Shown here in pieces: positions 36,137 to 46,100 of a stretch of DNA of 64,000 nt (position 1 is its first letter; every line of letters begins with the position of its first letter). Source of the DNA: Pricia antarctica. GTDB lineage: Bacteria > Bacteroidota > Bacteroidia > Flavobacteriales > Flavobacteriaceae. The stretch lies in assembly GCA_011050085.1 (NCBI GenBank), contig DRGL01000040.1:82767-146766 (forward strand), given 5' to 3'. Under the pieces are notes generated by a model. The model was not told the origin of the DNA and searched no databases. It saw only the letters and a list, made by a program, of their open reading frames with translations. The translations under genes were made by a program, and so were the position numbers.

Positions 36137-36537
36137 AACTGCTATTTTTTGGTAAAGGTCGTGAAATTTGGGAAAGTGGAAAAGCTATATATTAAATAGA
36201 TAACCTTTGCTTAACTTTTATTCGATTTGCAGTTAGATTAATCCAAATAAAAAAGAGGGCGTCCCCACGCCCTCTTTAGTCGTTAAAAAAAATTACTTGA
36301 TATAACCTTTTTAACCTACTTATGAATGTCAAATGTAGGAGAATAAAATCAATTTTAATAATCTTTTTCGCAATTTTTTTGACTCATTTATAAGTGATTT
36401 GTCAGTTTTTTCTTTGTAAAAACTTGTTGCTTAAAGAACTGCAGCTAATAAAGAGGATTAATTTGCTTATATAGAGCAATTATAATACCATTAATTGAAT
36501 CTATTCTACGATTTTAAGTCTGTACACTTATAAAAAG
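36137..36537. other. 400-nt intergenic region with an orphan terminator
   Basis: AT-rich DNA with no credible open frame. It contains a strong hairpin at 36252-36277 and a TACATTTG box on the minus strand (36330-36337), about 70 nt upstream of that hairpin. The remainder holds nothing I can name. Confidence 0.5.
36252..36277 (-). terminator. Strong bidirectional-looking terminator
   Basis: AAAGAGGGCGT (36252-36262) and ACGCCCTCTTT (36267-36277) form a perfect 11-bp stem with loop CCCC. It is 260 nt past the stop of the M3 peptidase gene and has an A-rich 5' flank (U-run on the minus strand). It may end that transcript or a short RNA started nearby. Confidence 0.8.
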
Positions 36538-38562
36538 TTAGTTTGATTCTAAAAGTCCAGCGCGTTCCAAAAGAGCCTCGACCTTTGGTTCCGCCCCACG
36601 AAAGCGTTTGTAAAGTACCATCGGATTTTCGGTGCCTCCCTTCGAAAGTATATTATCCTTGAATTTTGTAGCGACAGTTTTATCAAAAATTCCCTTTTCC
36701 TTAAAATAGGCGAAAGCATCTGCGTCTAGAACTTCTGCCCATTTGTAACTGTAATATCCAGAGGAATAACCGCCTTGAAATATATGTGCAAAGGCTGTAC
36801 TCATACAAGTTTCCGTTGTTTCAGGATACAGTGTAGTGCCTTGAAAGGCATGGTTTTCGCGGGCTTTAACGTCTTTAATTGCCGTCGGATCTTCACCGTG
36901 CCACGACATATCTAATAAGCCAAAACTTAACTGACGCATGGTTTGCATACCTTCTTGAAACGTGGCGGAATCTTTAATTTTGGTAATGAGCTCCATGGGA
37001 ATGCGTTCGCCAGTTTCATAATGTGTGGCAAAGAGTTCGAGTGCCTCTTTTTCAAAGCACCAATTTTCCATCACTTGACTGGGGAGTTCGACAAAATCCC
37101 AATAAACTGAAGTACCTGATAAACTAGGATAGGTTGTATTTGCCAGCATGCCATGAAGTCCGTGACCAAATTCGTGAAACAAGGTGGTTACCTCGTTAAA
37201 GGTCAATAGAGATGGTTTGGTAGCCGTACTTCGTGTAAAATTGCATACGTTTGAGATGTGTGGGCGCACGTTAATGCCGTCTTTTCTGTACTGTGGTTTA
37301 TAAGATGTCATCCAAGCACCGCCCCGCTTTCCTTTTCTAGGGTGGAAATCTGCATAAAAGAGAGATACAAAGTCATTCTTTTCATCGTAGACCCTATATG
37401 TTTTCACCTCTTTGTAATAGGTATCGATATCAAAAACTTCTTCGAAACGCAATCCAAATAATTTTTCCGCCACTTTAAAAACCCCGGTGATAACATTTTC
37501 TAGCTTGAAATAGGGTTTTAGTTTTTCGTCGTCAAGGGAGAAAAGTTTTTGTTTTAATTTTTCGGAGTAATAGCTGCCGTCCCATTTTTCAAGACGATCA
37601 ATACCATCAAGATCTATGGCAAAATCTTCTAGTTGTTTAAACTCCCGTTTTGCGGCAGGTTTTGCCTTTTTCAGCAGTTCTTCTAAAAATTCGGTAACTT
37701 TTTCGGGAGTCTCCGCCATTCTTTCTTCAAGCACGAAGTGGGCATGGGTTTTATACCCCAGAAGGTTGGCTCTCTCATAGCGTAGGTTGGCAATACGTAA
37801 TACATTCTTTTGATTATCCAGTTTATTACCGTGAAAACCTTTACTGCCAAAAGCCAAGGATAACTTTTTACGGAGTTCACGGTTCTTGGCGTATTTCAAA
37901 AAGGGAATGTAGCTTGGGTAATCTAGGGTTACCAGCCATCCTGTTTTATCTTTCGCTTGAGCCAATTGTGCCGCCGCTTCCTTTTCTCCATCAGGCAAGC
38001 CGTCAATATCGGATTCGTCCGTTAAGTGCATTTCGTAGCTATTGGTCTCTTCCAGGATATTTTCACCAAAAGTCAACTTGAGCTTAGAGAGTTCCGAATC
38101 AATTTCCCGTAAGCGCTTCTTTTTATCATCCGGTAAGTTGGCTCCATTTCGGCTGAAACTTTTATATTTTTTATCTAATAAGGTTTGTTGTTCTACACTA
38201 AGGTTCAACATGTCTTTTTGGCTGTAGACAGATTTTATGCGTTTGAACAAGGCTTCATTAAGCGTAATATCGTTACTGAATTCAGAGAGTAGGGGAGAAA
38301 CTTCTTGTGCAATCTTTTGTATGTTTTCGTTGGTCTCCGCCGAATTAAGATTGAAAAAGACACTTGAGATGCGGTCAAGTTGTTGCCCGGAAAACTCCAA
38401 GGCTTCAATAGTGTTCTGAAACGATGGATTTTCGGTGCTGGACGTAATCGCATCGATTTCCGAACGGGCGTCGTCAATGGCCTGAAGAAATGCAGGTTTG
38501 AAGTGTTCGTTCTCAATTTGGGAAAAAGGGGCGGTATCGAATTTTGCTAGAAGGGGGTTCAT
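36538..38562 (-). CDS. M3-family metallopeptidase (oligopeptidase A/Dcp-like)
   Basis: A 674-residue zinc peptidase of family M3. The zinc motif HEFGH is at H463-H467 (LFHEFGHGLHG), with the third ligand Glu about 25 residues later in the WDFVELPSQ segment. The family segments GGAWMTSY and ARENHAFQGT... are present. There is no signal peptide, so it is cytosolic and degrades short peptides, including cleaved signal peptides. Size is standard. It is followed by a terminator 260 nt away; purE begins 59 nt upstream on the same strand. Oligopeptidase A versus dipeptidyl carboxypeptidase specificity cannot be decided. Confidence 0.94.
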   Translation of the reverse strand: MNPLLAKFDTAPFSQIENEHFKPAFLQAIDDARSEIDAITSSTENPSFQNTIEALEFSGQQLDRISSVFFNLNSAETNENIQKIAQEVSPLLSEFSNDITLNEALFKRIKSVYSQKDMLNLSVEQQTLLDKKYKSFSRNGANLPDDKKKRLREIDSELSKLKLTFGENILEETNSYEMHLTDESDIDGLPDGEKEAAAQLAQAKDKTGWLVTLDYPSYIPFLKYAKNRELRKKLSLAFGSKGFHGNKLDNQKNVLRIANLRYERANLLGYKTHAHFVLEERMAETPEKVTEFLEELLKKAKPAAKREFKQLEDFAIDLDGIDRLEKWDGSYYSEKLKQKLFSLDDEKLKPYFKLENVITGVFKVAEKLFGLRFEEVFDIDTYYKEVKTYRVYDEKNDFVSLFYADFHPRKGKRGGAWMTSYKPQYRKDGINVRPHISNVCNFTRSTATKPSLLTFNEVTTLFHEFGHGLHGMLANTTYPSLSGTSVYWDFVELPSQVMENWCFEKEALELFATHYETGERIPMELITKIKDSATFQEGMQTMRQLSFGLLDMSWHGEDPTAIKDVKARENHAFQGTTLYPETTETCMSTAFAHIFQGGYSSGYYSYKWAEVLDADAFAYFKEKGIFDKTVATKFKDNILSKGGTENPMVLYKRFRGAEPKVEALLERAGLLESN

Positions 38563-38621
38563 TACGATATATACTTTTTTAAAAATTATTCCTTAAAAAT
38601 TAAATTTGCTGTAATTGCGGA

Positions 38622-39110
38622 CTAGGCACCTTGGACTTTCAGCGCACCATCCAATACTTTTTGTTTTAGACTTTCTTTGTACGCAATGATTTTATCAAGT
38701 ACAGAGGCTTCAGAAGAACCAATTATCTGAGCCGCAAGAATGCCCGCATTCTTCGCCCCGTTCAACGCTACCGTTGCTACTGGTACCCCGCCTGGCATTT
38801 GAAGAATCGATAGGATAGAATCCCAGCCATCAATGGAGTTACTGCTTTTTACGGGTACGCCAATAACGGGCAGAGGCGTCAAAGCGGCAACCATACCTGG
38901 AAGGTGTGCTGCACCACCGGCCCCGGCGATGATTGCTGAATATCCTTTCGTATGCGCAGACTTCCCGAATTCGAACAATTTCTCAGGGGTTCGGTGAGCT
39001 GATACGATGTCAACATCGACTTCTATACCAAACTGCTTTAATATGTCGATGGCTTCCTGCATCACTGGCATATCGCTGGTGCTGCCCATTACGATGGCTA
39101 TTTTATTCAT
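38622..39110 (-). CDS. purE: 5-(carboxyamino)imidazole ribonucleotide mutase PurE
   Basis: A 162-residue class I PurE that converts N5-CAIR to 4-carboxy-AIR in purine synthesis. The hallmark MGSTSDMPVM (about residues 8-17) and the loop SAHRTPEK (about 39-46), with the catalytic His, are present, as is AGAGGAAHLPGM. It begins 2 nt after the purK stop, so purK and purE form one operon. Length is normal. Confidence 0.98.
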   Translation of the reverse strand: MNKIAIVMGSTSDMPVMQEAIDILKQFGIEVDVDIVSAHRTPEKLFEFGKSAHTKGYSAIIAGAGGAAHLPGMVAALTPLPVIGVPVKSSNSIDGWDSILSILQMPGGVPVATVALNGAKNAGILAAQIIGSSEASVLDKIIAYKESLKQKVLDGALKVQGA

Positions 39111-39112
39111 AT

Positions 39113-40285
39113 TTATGTACTTATGACTCTAATTGTTTCCTTTACGTGTTGGGCGATTCTTCGAGCTTCGTCAACATTTTCATTTACAATGGTCACATGG
39201 CCCATTTTCCGAAACGGACGGGTTCGTTTTTTTCCGTATATATGGGGAGTTACACCCTTCATCCCCAAGATGTCCGCTATGTTTTCATAGACTACATTTC
39301 CAGTATGACCTTCTTCGCCAACGAGATTGACCATAATACCGGCAACCTTACTACGGGTATCTCCCAAAGGTAAATCGAGAATCGCTCTAATATGTTGTTC
39401 GAATTGGTTGGTATAGCTCGCCTCGATGCTATAATGGCCACTATTATGGGGTCGGGGCGCCACTTCGTTCACCAAAATCCTATCGTCCTGGGTCTGGAAC
39501 AATTCCACCGCTAAAAGTCCGACATGCTTCATTTTATCTGAGACCCGCAAAGCGATTTCTTGCGCTTTCAGGGCTATTTTCGGATCGATACGAGCGGGGC
39601 ATATAACGTATTCTACCTGATTGGCTTCGGGATGAAATTCCATTTCGACGACAGGGTAGGTCTTTACTTCTCCACTGACACTACGAGCCACGATAACGGC
39701 CAATTCGTTCTTAAAATCAATCATTTTTTCGGCTATGCATTCCCCATCCGGCAAGCCCTTTAAATCATCAAGTTTTCGAACAACCTTGACGCCTTGTCCG
39801 TCGTAGCCGAAACGCGCAGCTTTCCATATAAAGGGAAAATTCATCCCTCCATTGGCAATGCTATCCTCGATTTCACTCCTGTAGGCAAAACGATGGAATT
39901 CGGCCGTAGGTATTTCCTTATCCACATAAAACAGTTTTTGATGGGCTTTGTTCTGTATGATTCGGAGTGTTTTGGTGGGCGGATATACCTCCAAGCCTTC
40001 CTCTTCCAACTTTTCTAAAGCAGCTAGATTGACATTTTCGATTTCGATGGTCAATACATCAACTTGCTTGCCCAAATTATAGACGGCATCGAAGTCCATC
40101 AGGTCGCCCAGAATAAATTCGTTGCAAGCTATTTTACATGGTGCATCTTCCGAAGCATCCATAACGACGGTATGAATGTCGAATTTCCGGGTTTCATAGA
40201 GTAGCATTTTTCCTAATTGGCCTCCGCCTAATATGCCTAATTTGAAATCGGATGAAAAATAGTTATCTGACTTATCTGTTGCCAT
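39113..40285 (-). CDS. purK: N5-carboxyaminoimidazole ribonucleotide synthase PurK
   Basis: A 390-residue ATP-grasp enzyme that makes N5-CAIR from AIR, bicarbonate and ATP. The start region FKLGILGGGQLGKML, the ATP-binding segments (KAARFGYDGQGV) and the EVAPRPHNSGHYSIEA motif with the metal ligands are intact. With the ATG at 40285 the leader contains a promoter box at 40302-40309; the frame is open upstream to 40381, but that extension overlaps the box and the divergent hpt-adk region and is unlikely. It is the first gene of the purK-purE operon. Confidence 0.97.
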   Translation of the reverse strand: MATDKSDNYFSSDFKLGILGGGQLGKMLLYETRKFDIHTVVMDASEDAPCKIACNEFILGDLMDFDAVYNLGKQVDVLTIEIENVNLAALEKLEEEGLEVYPPTKTLRIIQNKAHQKLFYVDKEIPTAEFHRFAYRSEIEDSIANGGMNFPFIWKAARFGYDGQGVKVVRKLDDLKGLPDGECIAEKMIDFKNELAVIVARSVSGEVKTYPVVEMEFHPEANQVEYVICPARIDPKIALKAQEIALRVSDKMKHVGLLAVELFQTQDDRILVNEVAPRPHNSGHYSIEASYTNQFEQHIRAILDLPLGDTRSKVAGIMVNLVGEEGHTGNVVYENIADILGMKGVTPHIYGKKRTRPFRKMGHVTIVNENVDEARRIAQHVKETIRVIST

Positions 40286-40301
40286 GGCTTCTGTTGTTCT
40301 A

Positions 40302-40309
40302 CAAAAATA
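40302..40309 (-). promoter_or_regulatory. Candidate -7 box (TATTTTTG) for purK-purE
   Basis: The minus strand reads TATTTTTG 16 nt before the purK ATG at 40285. It overlaps the longer alternative purK frame, supporting the shorter start. Confidence 0.5.
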
Positions 40310-40362
40310 CGTTGAATTCCCAAAACGAGCCCTGCGCTCTATAAAAAGCGGAATCAAAACGC

Positions 40363-40370
40363 TATATTTG
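40363..40370 (+). promoter_or_regulatory. Candidate -7 box (TATATTTG) for hpt-adk
   Basis: TATATTTG lies 22 nt before the TTG start at 40393, in the 107-nt divergent gap with purK. No -33 TTG is seen. Confidence 0.5.
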
Positions 40371-40392
40371 GCTTTTTGCAAAATTTTATCCT

Positions 40393-41499
40393 TTGATACA
40401 GCTCCACGATAAACAATTCAAACCTTTTTTGAGCGAAGCCCAAATCTTGGCCGCAGTACAATCTGTTGCGGATAAAGTGGCTATTGATTATAAGAACGAA
40501 ATACCAATATTCGTTGGGGTGCTTAATGGCTCATTTATGTTCGTATCCGACTTTTTGAAGGCATATCCACACCCTTGCGAAGTATCGTTTGTAAAATTGA
40601 GTTCATATCAGGGTCTTACCTCCACCGGAATTGTCGAAACTTTGTTAGACGTTCCGGAAAATATCGAGGGACGGAGTGTAATTATCCTGGAAGATATTAT
40701 TGATACCGGCCGCACCTTAAAAGAACTCATCCATATTTTTTCAAAGACCAATGTCAAGGAATTTAAAATAGCCAGTCTTTTTTATAAATCCGAAATCTAC
40801 AATGGGGAATATGCCATCGATTATTGGGGTATAGAAATTCCGGACAAATTTATCGTGGGATACGGATTGGATTATAAAGAACTGGGCCGCAACCTTAAAG
40901 CGGTTTATCAACTAAACCAAAAACATATGATCAATATTGTTCTGTTCGGGAAACCGGGTGCCGGCAAAGGTACGCAAGCGGAATTTTTAAAGGAAAAGTA
41001 CAATCTTAAACATATTTCGACAGGCGATTTATTTCGCTATAATATAAAGAACAAGACAGAGCTCGGGATATTGGCGCGGTCTTATATGGATAAGGGCGAT
41101 CTAGTACCGGATGAAGTGACCATAAAAATGTTGGAGGAAACGGTTAATAATAATCCGGACGCCAGTGGATTCATTTTTGATGGCTTTCCGCGAACTACGG
41201 CACAGGCAGATGCATTGGATGCTTTTTTGAAGACCAAAGATTTAAAGATTGACGCTACGATTGCGCTGGATGCCAATGATGAGGTGTTGATACATCGTCT
41301 ATTGGAACGTGGTAAAGTGAGCGGCCGTACCGATGATCAAGACGAGCATAAAATTCGCAACCGATTTGATGAGTACAATGAAAAAACCGCGCCCCTTAAG
41401 GAATATTACGAAACACAAGGTAAATTTCACAGTGTTAACGGTATCGGTGACATCGATGCGGTAACCCACAGGTTGGAAAAGGTAATTGAAGAATTGTAA
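40393..41499 (+). CDS. Hypoxanthine phosphoribosyltransferase - adenylate kinase fusion
   Basis: A single 368-residue open frame holding two enzymes. Residues about 1-175 are Hpt, with the PRPP motif EDIIDTGRT (100-108); it makes IMP or GMP from hypoxanthine or guanine. Residues 179-368 are adenylate kinase, beginning with MINIVLFG and P-loop GKPGAGKGT (186-194), plus DGFPRT and a short LID-less LERGKVSGRTDD region. No stop or frameshift lies at the junction (about codon 176-179). The protein starts with TTG; the family start IQLHDKQF directly follows it, so I accept TTG. It is divergent from purK-purE, so four purine genes share one regulatory gap. obgE follows 30 nt later. Confidence 0.93.
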   Translation: MIQLHDKQFKPFLSEAQILAAVQSVADKVAIDYKNEIPIFVGVLNGSFMFVSDFLKAYPHPCEVSFVKLSSYQGLTSTGIVETLLDVPENIEGRSVIILEDIIDTGRTLKELIHIFSKTNVKEFKIASLFYKSEIYNGEYAIDYWGIEIPDKFIVGYGLDYKELGRNLKAVYQLNQKHMINIVLFGKPGAGKGTQAEFLKEKYNLKHISTGDLFRYNIKNKTELGILARSYMDKGDLVPDEVTIKMLEETVNNNPDASGFIFDGFPRTTAQADALDAFLKTKDLKIDATIALDANDEVLIHRLLERGKVSGRTDDQDEHKIRNRFDEYNEKTAPLKEYYETQGKFHSVNGIGDIDAVTHRLEKVIEEL

Positions 41500-41529
41500 A
41501 TTTTAAATGACAAACCTTAACCCGAAAAT

Positions 41530-42543
41530 ATGACCGAAGGCAATTTTGTAGATTACGTTAAAATACATGCCGAATCTGGTAATGGGGGTAAAGGTTCCGT
41601 GCATTTGCACCGCGAAAAATACATTACCAAAGGTGGTCCGGATGGTGGTGATGGCGGTCGTGGAGGACATATTATACTGCGCGGCAATGAAAATTTGTGG
41701 ACGCTCGTCACCTTCAAATTCAAAAAACACTTCAAGGCCGATCACGGAGGGCATGGCAGTAAGTCACGAAGTTCGGGAGCGGATGGTGCAGATGTCTATT
41801 TAGACGTGCCGTTGGGAACAGTGGTCAAGCATGCTGAAACGAACGAGACACTATTTGAGATTACCGAACAGGGAGAGGAAAAAATTCTTGTTGAAGGCGG
41901 TTTGGGCGGGCGTGGAAATTGGCATTTCAAGAGCAGCACCAATCAAACCCCGAGGTATGCACAACCTGGTATCGAAGGAAAGGATATTGAGGTAATCTTA
42001 GAACTCAAGATACTTGCCGATGTAGGATTGGTTGGATTTCCGAACGCAGGTAAATCTACCCTCTTATCGGTTATTACATCGGCGAAACCCAAAATTGCGG
42101 ATTACGAATTTACAACCTTAAAGCCCAATCTGGGAATTGTTGAGTATCGTGATTTTAAAAGTTTTGTAATGGCCGACATTCCTGGCATTATCGAGGGTGC
42201 CGCAGAAGGCAAAGGATTGGGGCATTATTTTTTAAGACATATCGAGCGCAACTCTACCCTTTTGTTCTTGATACCCGCTGATAGTGCCGATATTGGTAAT
42301 GAATATCGGATTTTACTCGATGAACTTCGCAGATATAACCCAGAACTCATTGATAAGGAGCGTCTGGTGGCCATTTCCAAAAGCGATATGCTAGACGAAG
42401 AATTGATAGAAGAGTTGCGAACCGAGCTTAACGAAGACCTGAAAGACGTACCTTTCATGTTCATATCCTCGGTGGCCCAGCTGGGCATTACGGATTTGAA
42501 AGACCGACTTTGGGAAATGTTGAACGTTTCGGCTGACCAATAA
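41530..42543 (+). CDS. obgE: Obg-family GTPase (ObgE/CgtA)
   Basis: A 337-residue ribosome-associated GTPase that acts in large-subunit assembly and stress control. Residues about 1-158 are the glycine-rich Obg fold ([31 protein letters not shown]). The G domain has the P-loop [12 protein letters not shown], switch region [19 protein letters not shown] and the guanine motif SKSD. It ends soon after the G domain, lacking the C-terminal OCT domain found in some phyla, as is usual in Bacteroidota. It follows hpt-adk by 30 nt and precedes a lipoprotein gene by 17 nt. Confidence 0.97.
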   Translation: MTEGNFVDYVKIHAESGNGGKGSVHLHREKYITKGGPDGGDGGRGGHIILRGNENLWTLVTFKFKKHFKADHGGHGSKSRSSGADGADVYLDVPLGTVVKHAETNETLFEITEQGEEKILVEGGLGGRGNWHFKSSTNQTPRYAQPGIEGKDIEVILELKILADVGLVGFPNAGKSTLLSVITSAKPKIADYEFTTLKPNLGIVEYRDFKSFVMADIPGIIEGAAEGKGLGHYFLRHIERNSTLLFLIPADSADIGNEYRILLDELRRYNPELIDKERLVAISKSDMLDEELIEELRTELNEDLKDVPFMFISSVAQLGITDLKDRLWEMLNVSADQ

Positions 42544-42560
42544 ATGCCTAAATTAAAACT

Positions 42561-43079
42561 ATGAAGAGGATAGCTTACCTTGTGATGGTCGCCCTTTTAT
42601 TTTCGTGCAATGCGATAAAAGTGAATTACGATTACGATAAGGAAATCAATTTTGCGGCCTATACCACTTACAATTATTATCCTGATATGAAGACCGGGTT
42701 GAGTGAGTTGGATACAAAACGTCTTCTTAATGCAGTGGATAATGAAATGAAGGCGAAAGGCATACTGCTTGCCGCAGAACCTGACTTTTTCATTAATATC
42801 GAGAGTAATTCATTTCAAAAACCCAGAAACAATTCGGTCGGTGTCGGACTTGGCGGTACGGGTCGTGCTGTAGGAGGAGGTCTTTCGGTAGGTATTCCGG
42901 TCGGCGGCCCAAAAATGGAACGGCAAATACGGTTCGATTTTGTCGATAACGAAAAAGACCAACTTTTCTGGCAGGCCGAAAGCCAAAGTCCTTTTAATGA
43001 AAAAGCTACTCCGCAGCAGCGTGATGAACAGCTCAAAGCCTTAGCGGTAAAAGTTTTTGCGCAGTACCCTCCGAAATAG
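42561..43079 (+). CDS. DUF4136 lipoprotein
   Basis: A 172-residue predicted lipoprotein (lipobox LFSC, C16) with the DUF4136 pattern: VNYDYDKEINFAAYTTYNYY at the mature start, the repeated hydrophobic/acidic IKAKG-type segment, a glycine-rich middle (VGLGGTGRAVGGG) and the end QPQR-like TPQQRDEQLKALAVKVFAQYP. Family proteins are envelope-associated with no settled role. It is 17 nt after obgE and could be co-transcribed; it converges with the alpha-2-macroglobulin gene, 42 nt away. Confidence 0.88.
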   Translation: MKRIAYLVMVALLFSCNAIKVNYDYDKEINFAAYTTYNYYPDMKTGLSELDTKRLLNAVDNEMKAKGILLAAEPDFFINIESNSFQKPRNNSVGVGLGGTGRAVGGGLSVGIPVGGPKMERQIRFDFVDNEKDQLFWQAESQSPFNEKATPQQRDEQLKALAVKVFAQYPPK

Positions 43080-43121
43080 GGCTTATTATGGGTTTAAGGA
43101 GAACCTTTTTCGTTTAGACAC

Positions 43122-46100
43122 TCACTTTACAACTTTTACGCGTATTCCTTTGCTATGGCTACTAAACTCCGGGGCGTACATGCTCTGAATGGTTGTAATA
43201 CCATTGCTAAACGTTCCGGCATTGTTCACTCTCAGATCATATTCGAAAACGTAAACACCTTTAGGCAAATAGTCAAAAAAGAAATTAGTGCTGGCATCCT
43301 TGGTGCTTTCATAATAACCAAGTCCGTCTTGCCATTTGTATTGCGATAGCACGTTTAGTGGCTCAAAGCCGGCGGCACGCATATCTTTCATATGCAAAAA
43401 TTCCATATCGCGATCAGCTCGTAGTTCGATGCGTACGCGGACCAGATTACCGACTTTTACATCAGTATCTTCGATAATTTCAGATAATTCTTCACCTGCA
43501 TCGGTGTTCTTTTTGAGAAAGAGTTTCTTCTTCAAACGTAATGGAGTATCTGCGGAGGTGATCTTATCCAGTTGCTCAAAATATTGCCAGTAGAGTGCGC
43601 CCCAAGCGATACCCTTACCTTTTTTGCTAAGTTGAACTGTGGCCATTTTGGGTGTAATGTCATTAGCATTCCAAGACGTTTTATAATACCCTGTACCCGC
43701 TTCGATTTTAACCTCTTCAAGTTGGGAGGGGTCCATTTTCATTCCTCCAATCACTACATCAACTGCATCGCCTACGGATAGCCAATCACTTCCTTGGAGT
43801 AGTAGTGCATAAATGGCTTCCGTAGTGGCTTTGGTCGTGTTCCATTGGTTGGTCTGTTTATTTTTCAATAACCAAACCTTCAAATCATCGATAGTTTTGG
43901 TGTTGTTTTGAATTTCTCCAAAGGCTTCGATCATCAAGGCCTGAGTTTCAATTTGGGCCTCGTGCCAGTACCAAGAGGACTTATTTTCTTTCCAGTACAT
44001 ACCCTGCTCGTCGGAGGTGATACTATTTTCTTTTATGGAACGCAGTATGTCGTTAGCCGTATTATCCTCGTTCATACGGTACATGGCCAAAGCCAACATT
44101 CCTTTGGGATATAAAGATTTTTTATTCCAATATTTTTTTGCTTGCCCTTTATAATAGGAAGTGGCCTCTTCTATTTTTTTTGAGATTTTGATATCGGAAA
44201 AGAAACTACGCATATAGAGATAGTGTATTTGGATCATACTTAAATGATCGGCGTCGATATCGTCGCTATGATTTTTCATATAGGCATACTCTTCTAAAAA
44301 CTCGCAATCTAGATAGGCGATGGCATTTTTCAACATTTTTTCCGATTCGATACTATTACTTGGTACGGTTAGAGCATTACTCTGGGCAGCACCCTGGGTG
44401 TTGGTAATTAGTTTCTCAAGATGACCCATACCGGTGACGATATGCTGGGTAATAAAGCGATTGTCAGGTCCGCCATTAAACCAGGGCCAAGCACCTGATG
44501 CACTTTGGCCGTTTCTAAGCTTGTTCAGTGCATTGTTTCGTTCGTTTTTCATCTTATCTAGATTGAACAACAGGGCGATCCGTTTTTTCTGCTCAGTTTC
44601 GGTTTGAGCATCACGAACCCAAGGCGTTTCTTGAATTAATATGGATTTAAGCTCTTCGTTCTTTTCTAGGTTACTGAGCAGGGCATCGGAATTTGCCCAT
44701 TGCTTGAAAACTTCCTGAATCCTATCATTTGAATTCGCGATATGGCTCGCCAGCGCATTGGCGTAATAGCGCGCAAAGGTCTGCTCGTTGCAATCATAGG
44801 GGTACTCCATTAAATAGGGCAGGGCTTGTACTGCAAACCAGGCCGGGTTCGAAGTGATTTCCAAGGTTAACTTATGTTGCTGTAGTGTAGTTGATGTATT
44901 ATCTTTTAATTTTTCGAGGGTAAACGTTTTGGTTTGGCCACTTCGCACCGACATAGGTAGAGTTTCGGTAACGAGCTTTCGATTGGTCAATACCGGAAGA
45001 AGATTCTGTTCTCCATCGCTATAGTTTCCAGCACTGGCTATGATTTTATATTGTATCGCTTGTATGCCATTAGGAATATTCAAACGCCAAGAAACTTGGG
45101 TATTTCCCATTGAATCGAGCTTAAAATTTCTAATGCCTTCTACCTGTTGCCACGGGTTAACGGCACCTTCCGCAGAGGAGCTAATGAATAGCTCTCCTGA
45201 AATATCTATATTCGTGAGCGCATCTATCAGTACTAGCTTAGCCTGCCCTTGCAGCAGCTTTTCCGTAAGATTCACAATTTTAGAACTGATGGTAATTTCA
45301 TCGCCCTCCCTTAAAAATCGTGGTGTATTGGGAATGACCATTAGGTCTTTTTGGGTAACGCTCTCCAAGGTCCGTACGGCACTTTCCAAGGATTTTGTAT
45401 GGGCCAAAAGCTGTAATTTCCATTTGGTCAGCACTTCTGGCGTGGTAAAGTTGAAGGAAACGTTTCCTTCTGAATCCGTTTGTAATTGTGGAAAAAAGAA
45501 GGCAGTTTCCTGTAGGTTTTTACGAATCTGTACCTGATCAAAATCGGTTCCATTTTCATCTGCTTCTTCCGTCTTTACTTCCAGTCCTGCAACTTTACCA
45601 TTCAGGTCGTCTTCTAGGCGAGCAGGACTTGTGGCCACAGCTTCTTCGTTTTCCATCATGTCTATTGCCATAACTCCCTTGTTTGCAGATCTTTTAATCA
45701 TCCCATTTGATAGTAAGTCATAACCAGCTCGTCCAAAGTACAATTGAAACCAATTGAACGTATCGTAACTTTGAGCGGTATAACTAATCACATTATTATC
45801 CAAAAACGTACGGAAATCGGTGACTCCAAAACTTTCCCGTGCGTTAGTATATATTCTTGAATAATAAGTAGGTTGTAGTAATGGATTGAAAAGCCAATCA
45901 TGTGGAATAAACGCATCTAAGGAAGCATCATACATACTGGCCAGGAATTCTGCGGTTACCCTGTCACCTTTTGGTCCCTTTATGGTAAAAGCCCAAGTTT
46001 CATCGGTGCCGGGCGCAAGCTTATCACGAAAGGTCTGGGTTTCAATGGTAAGATCTGTTTTTGGATAGGGTACAGCAATAATTATGTTTCCGGAGGTAAA

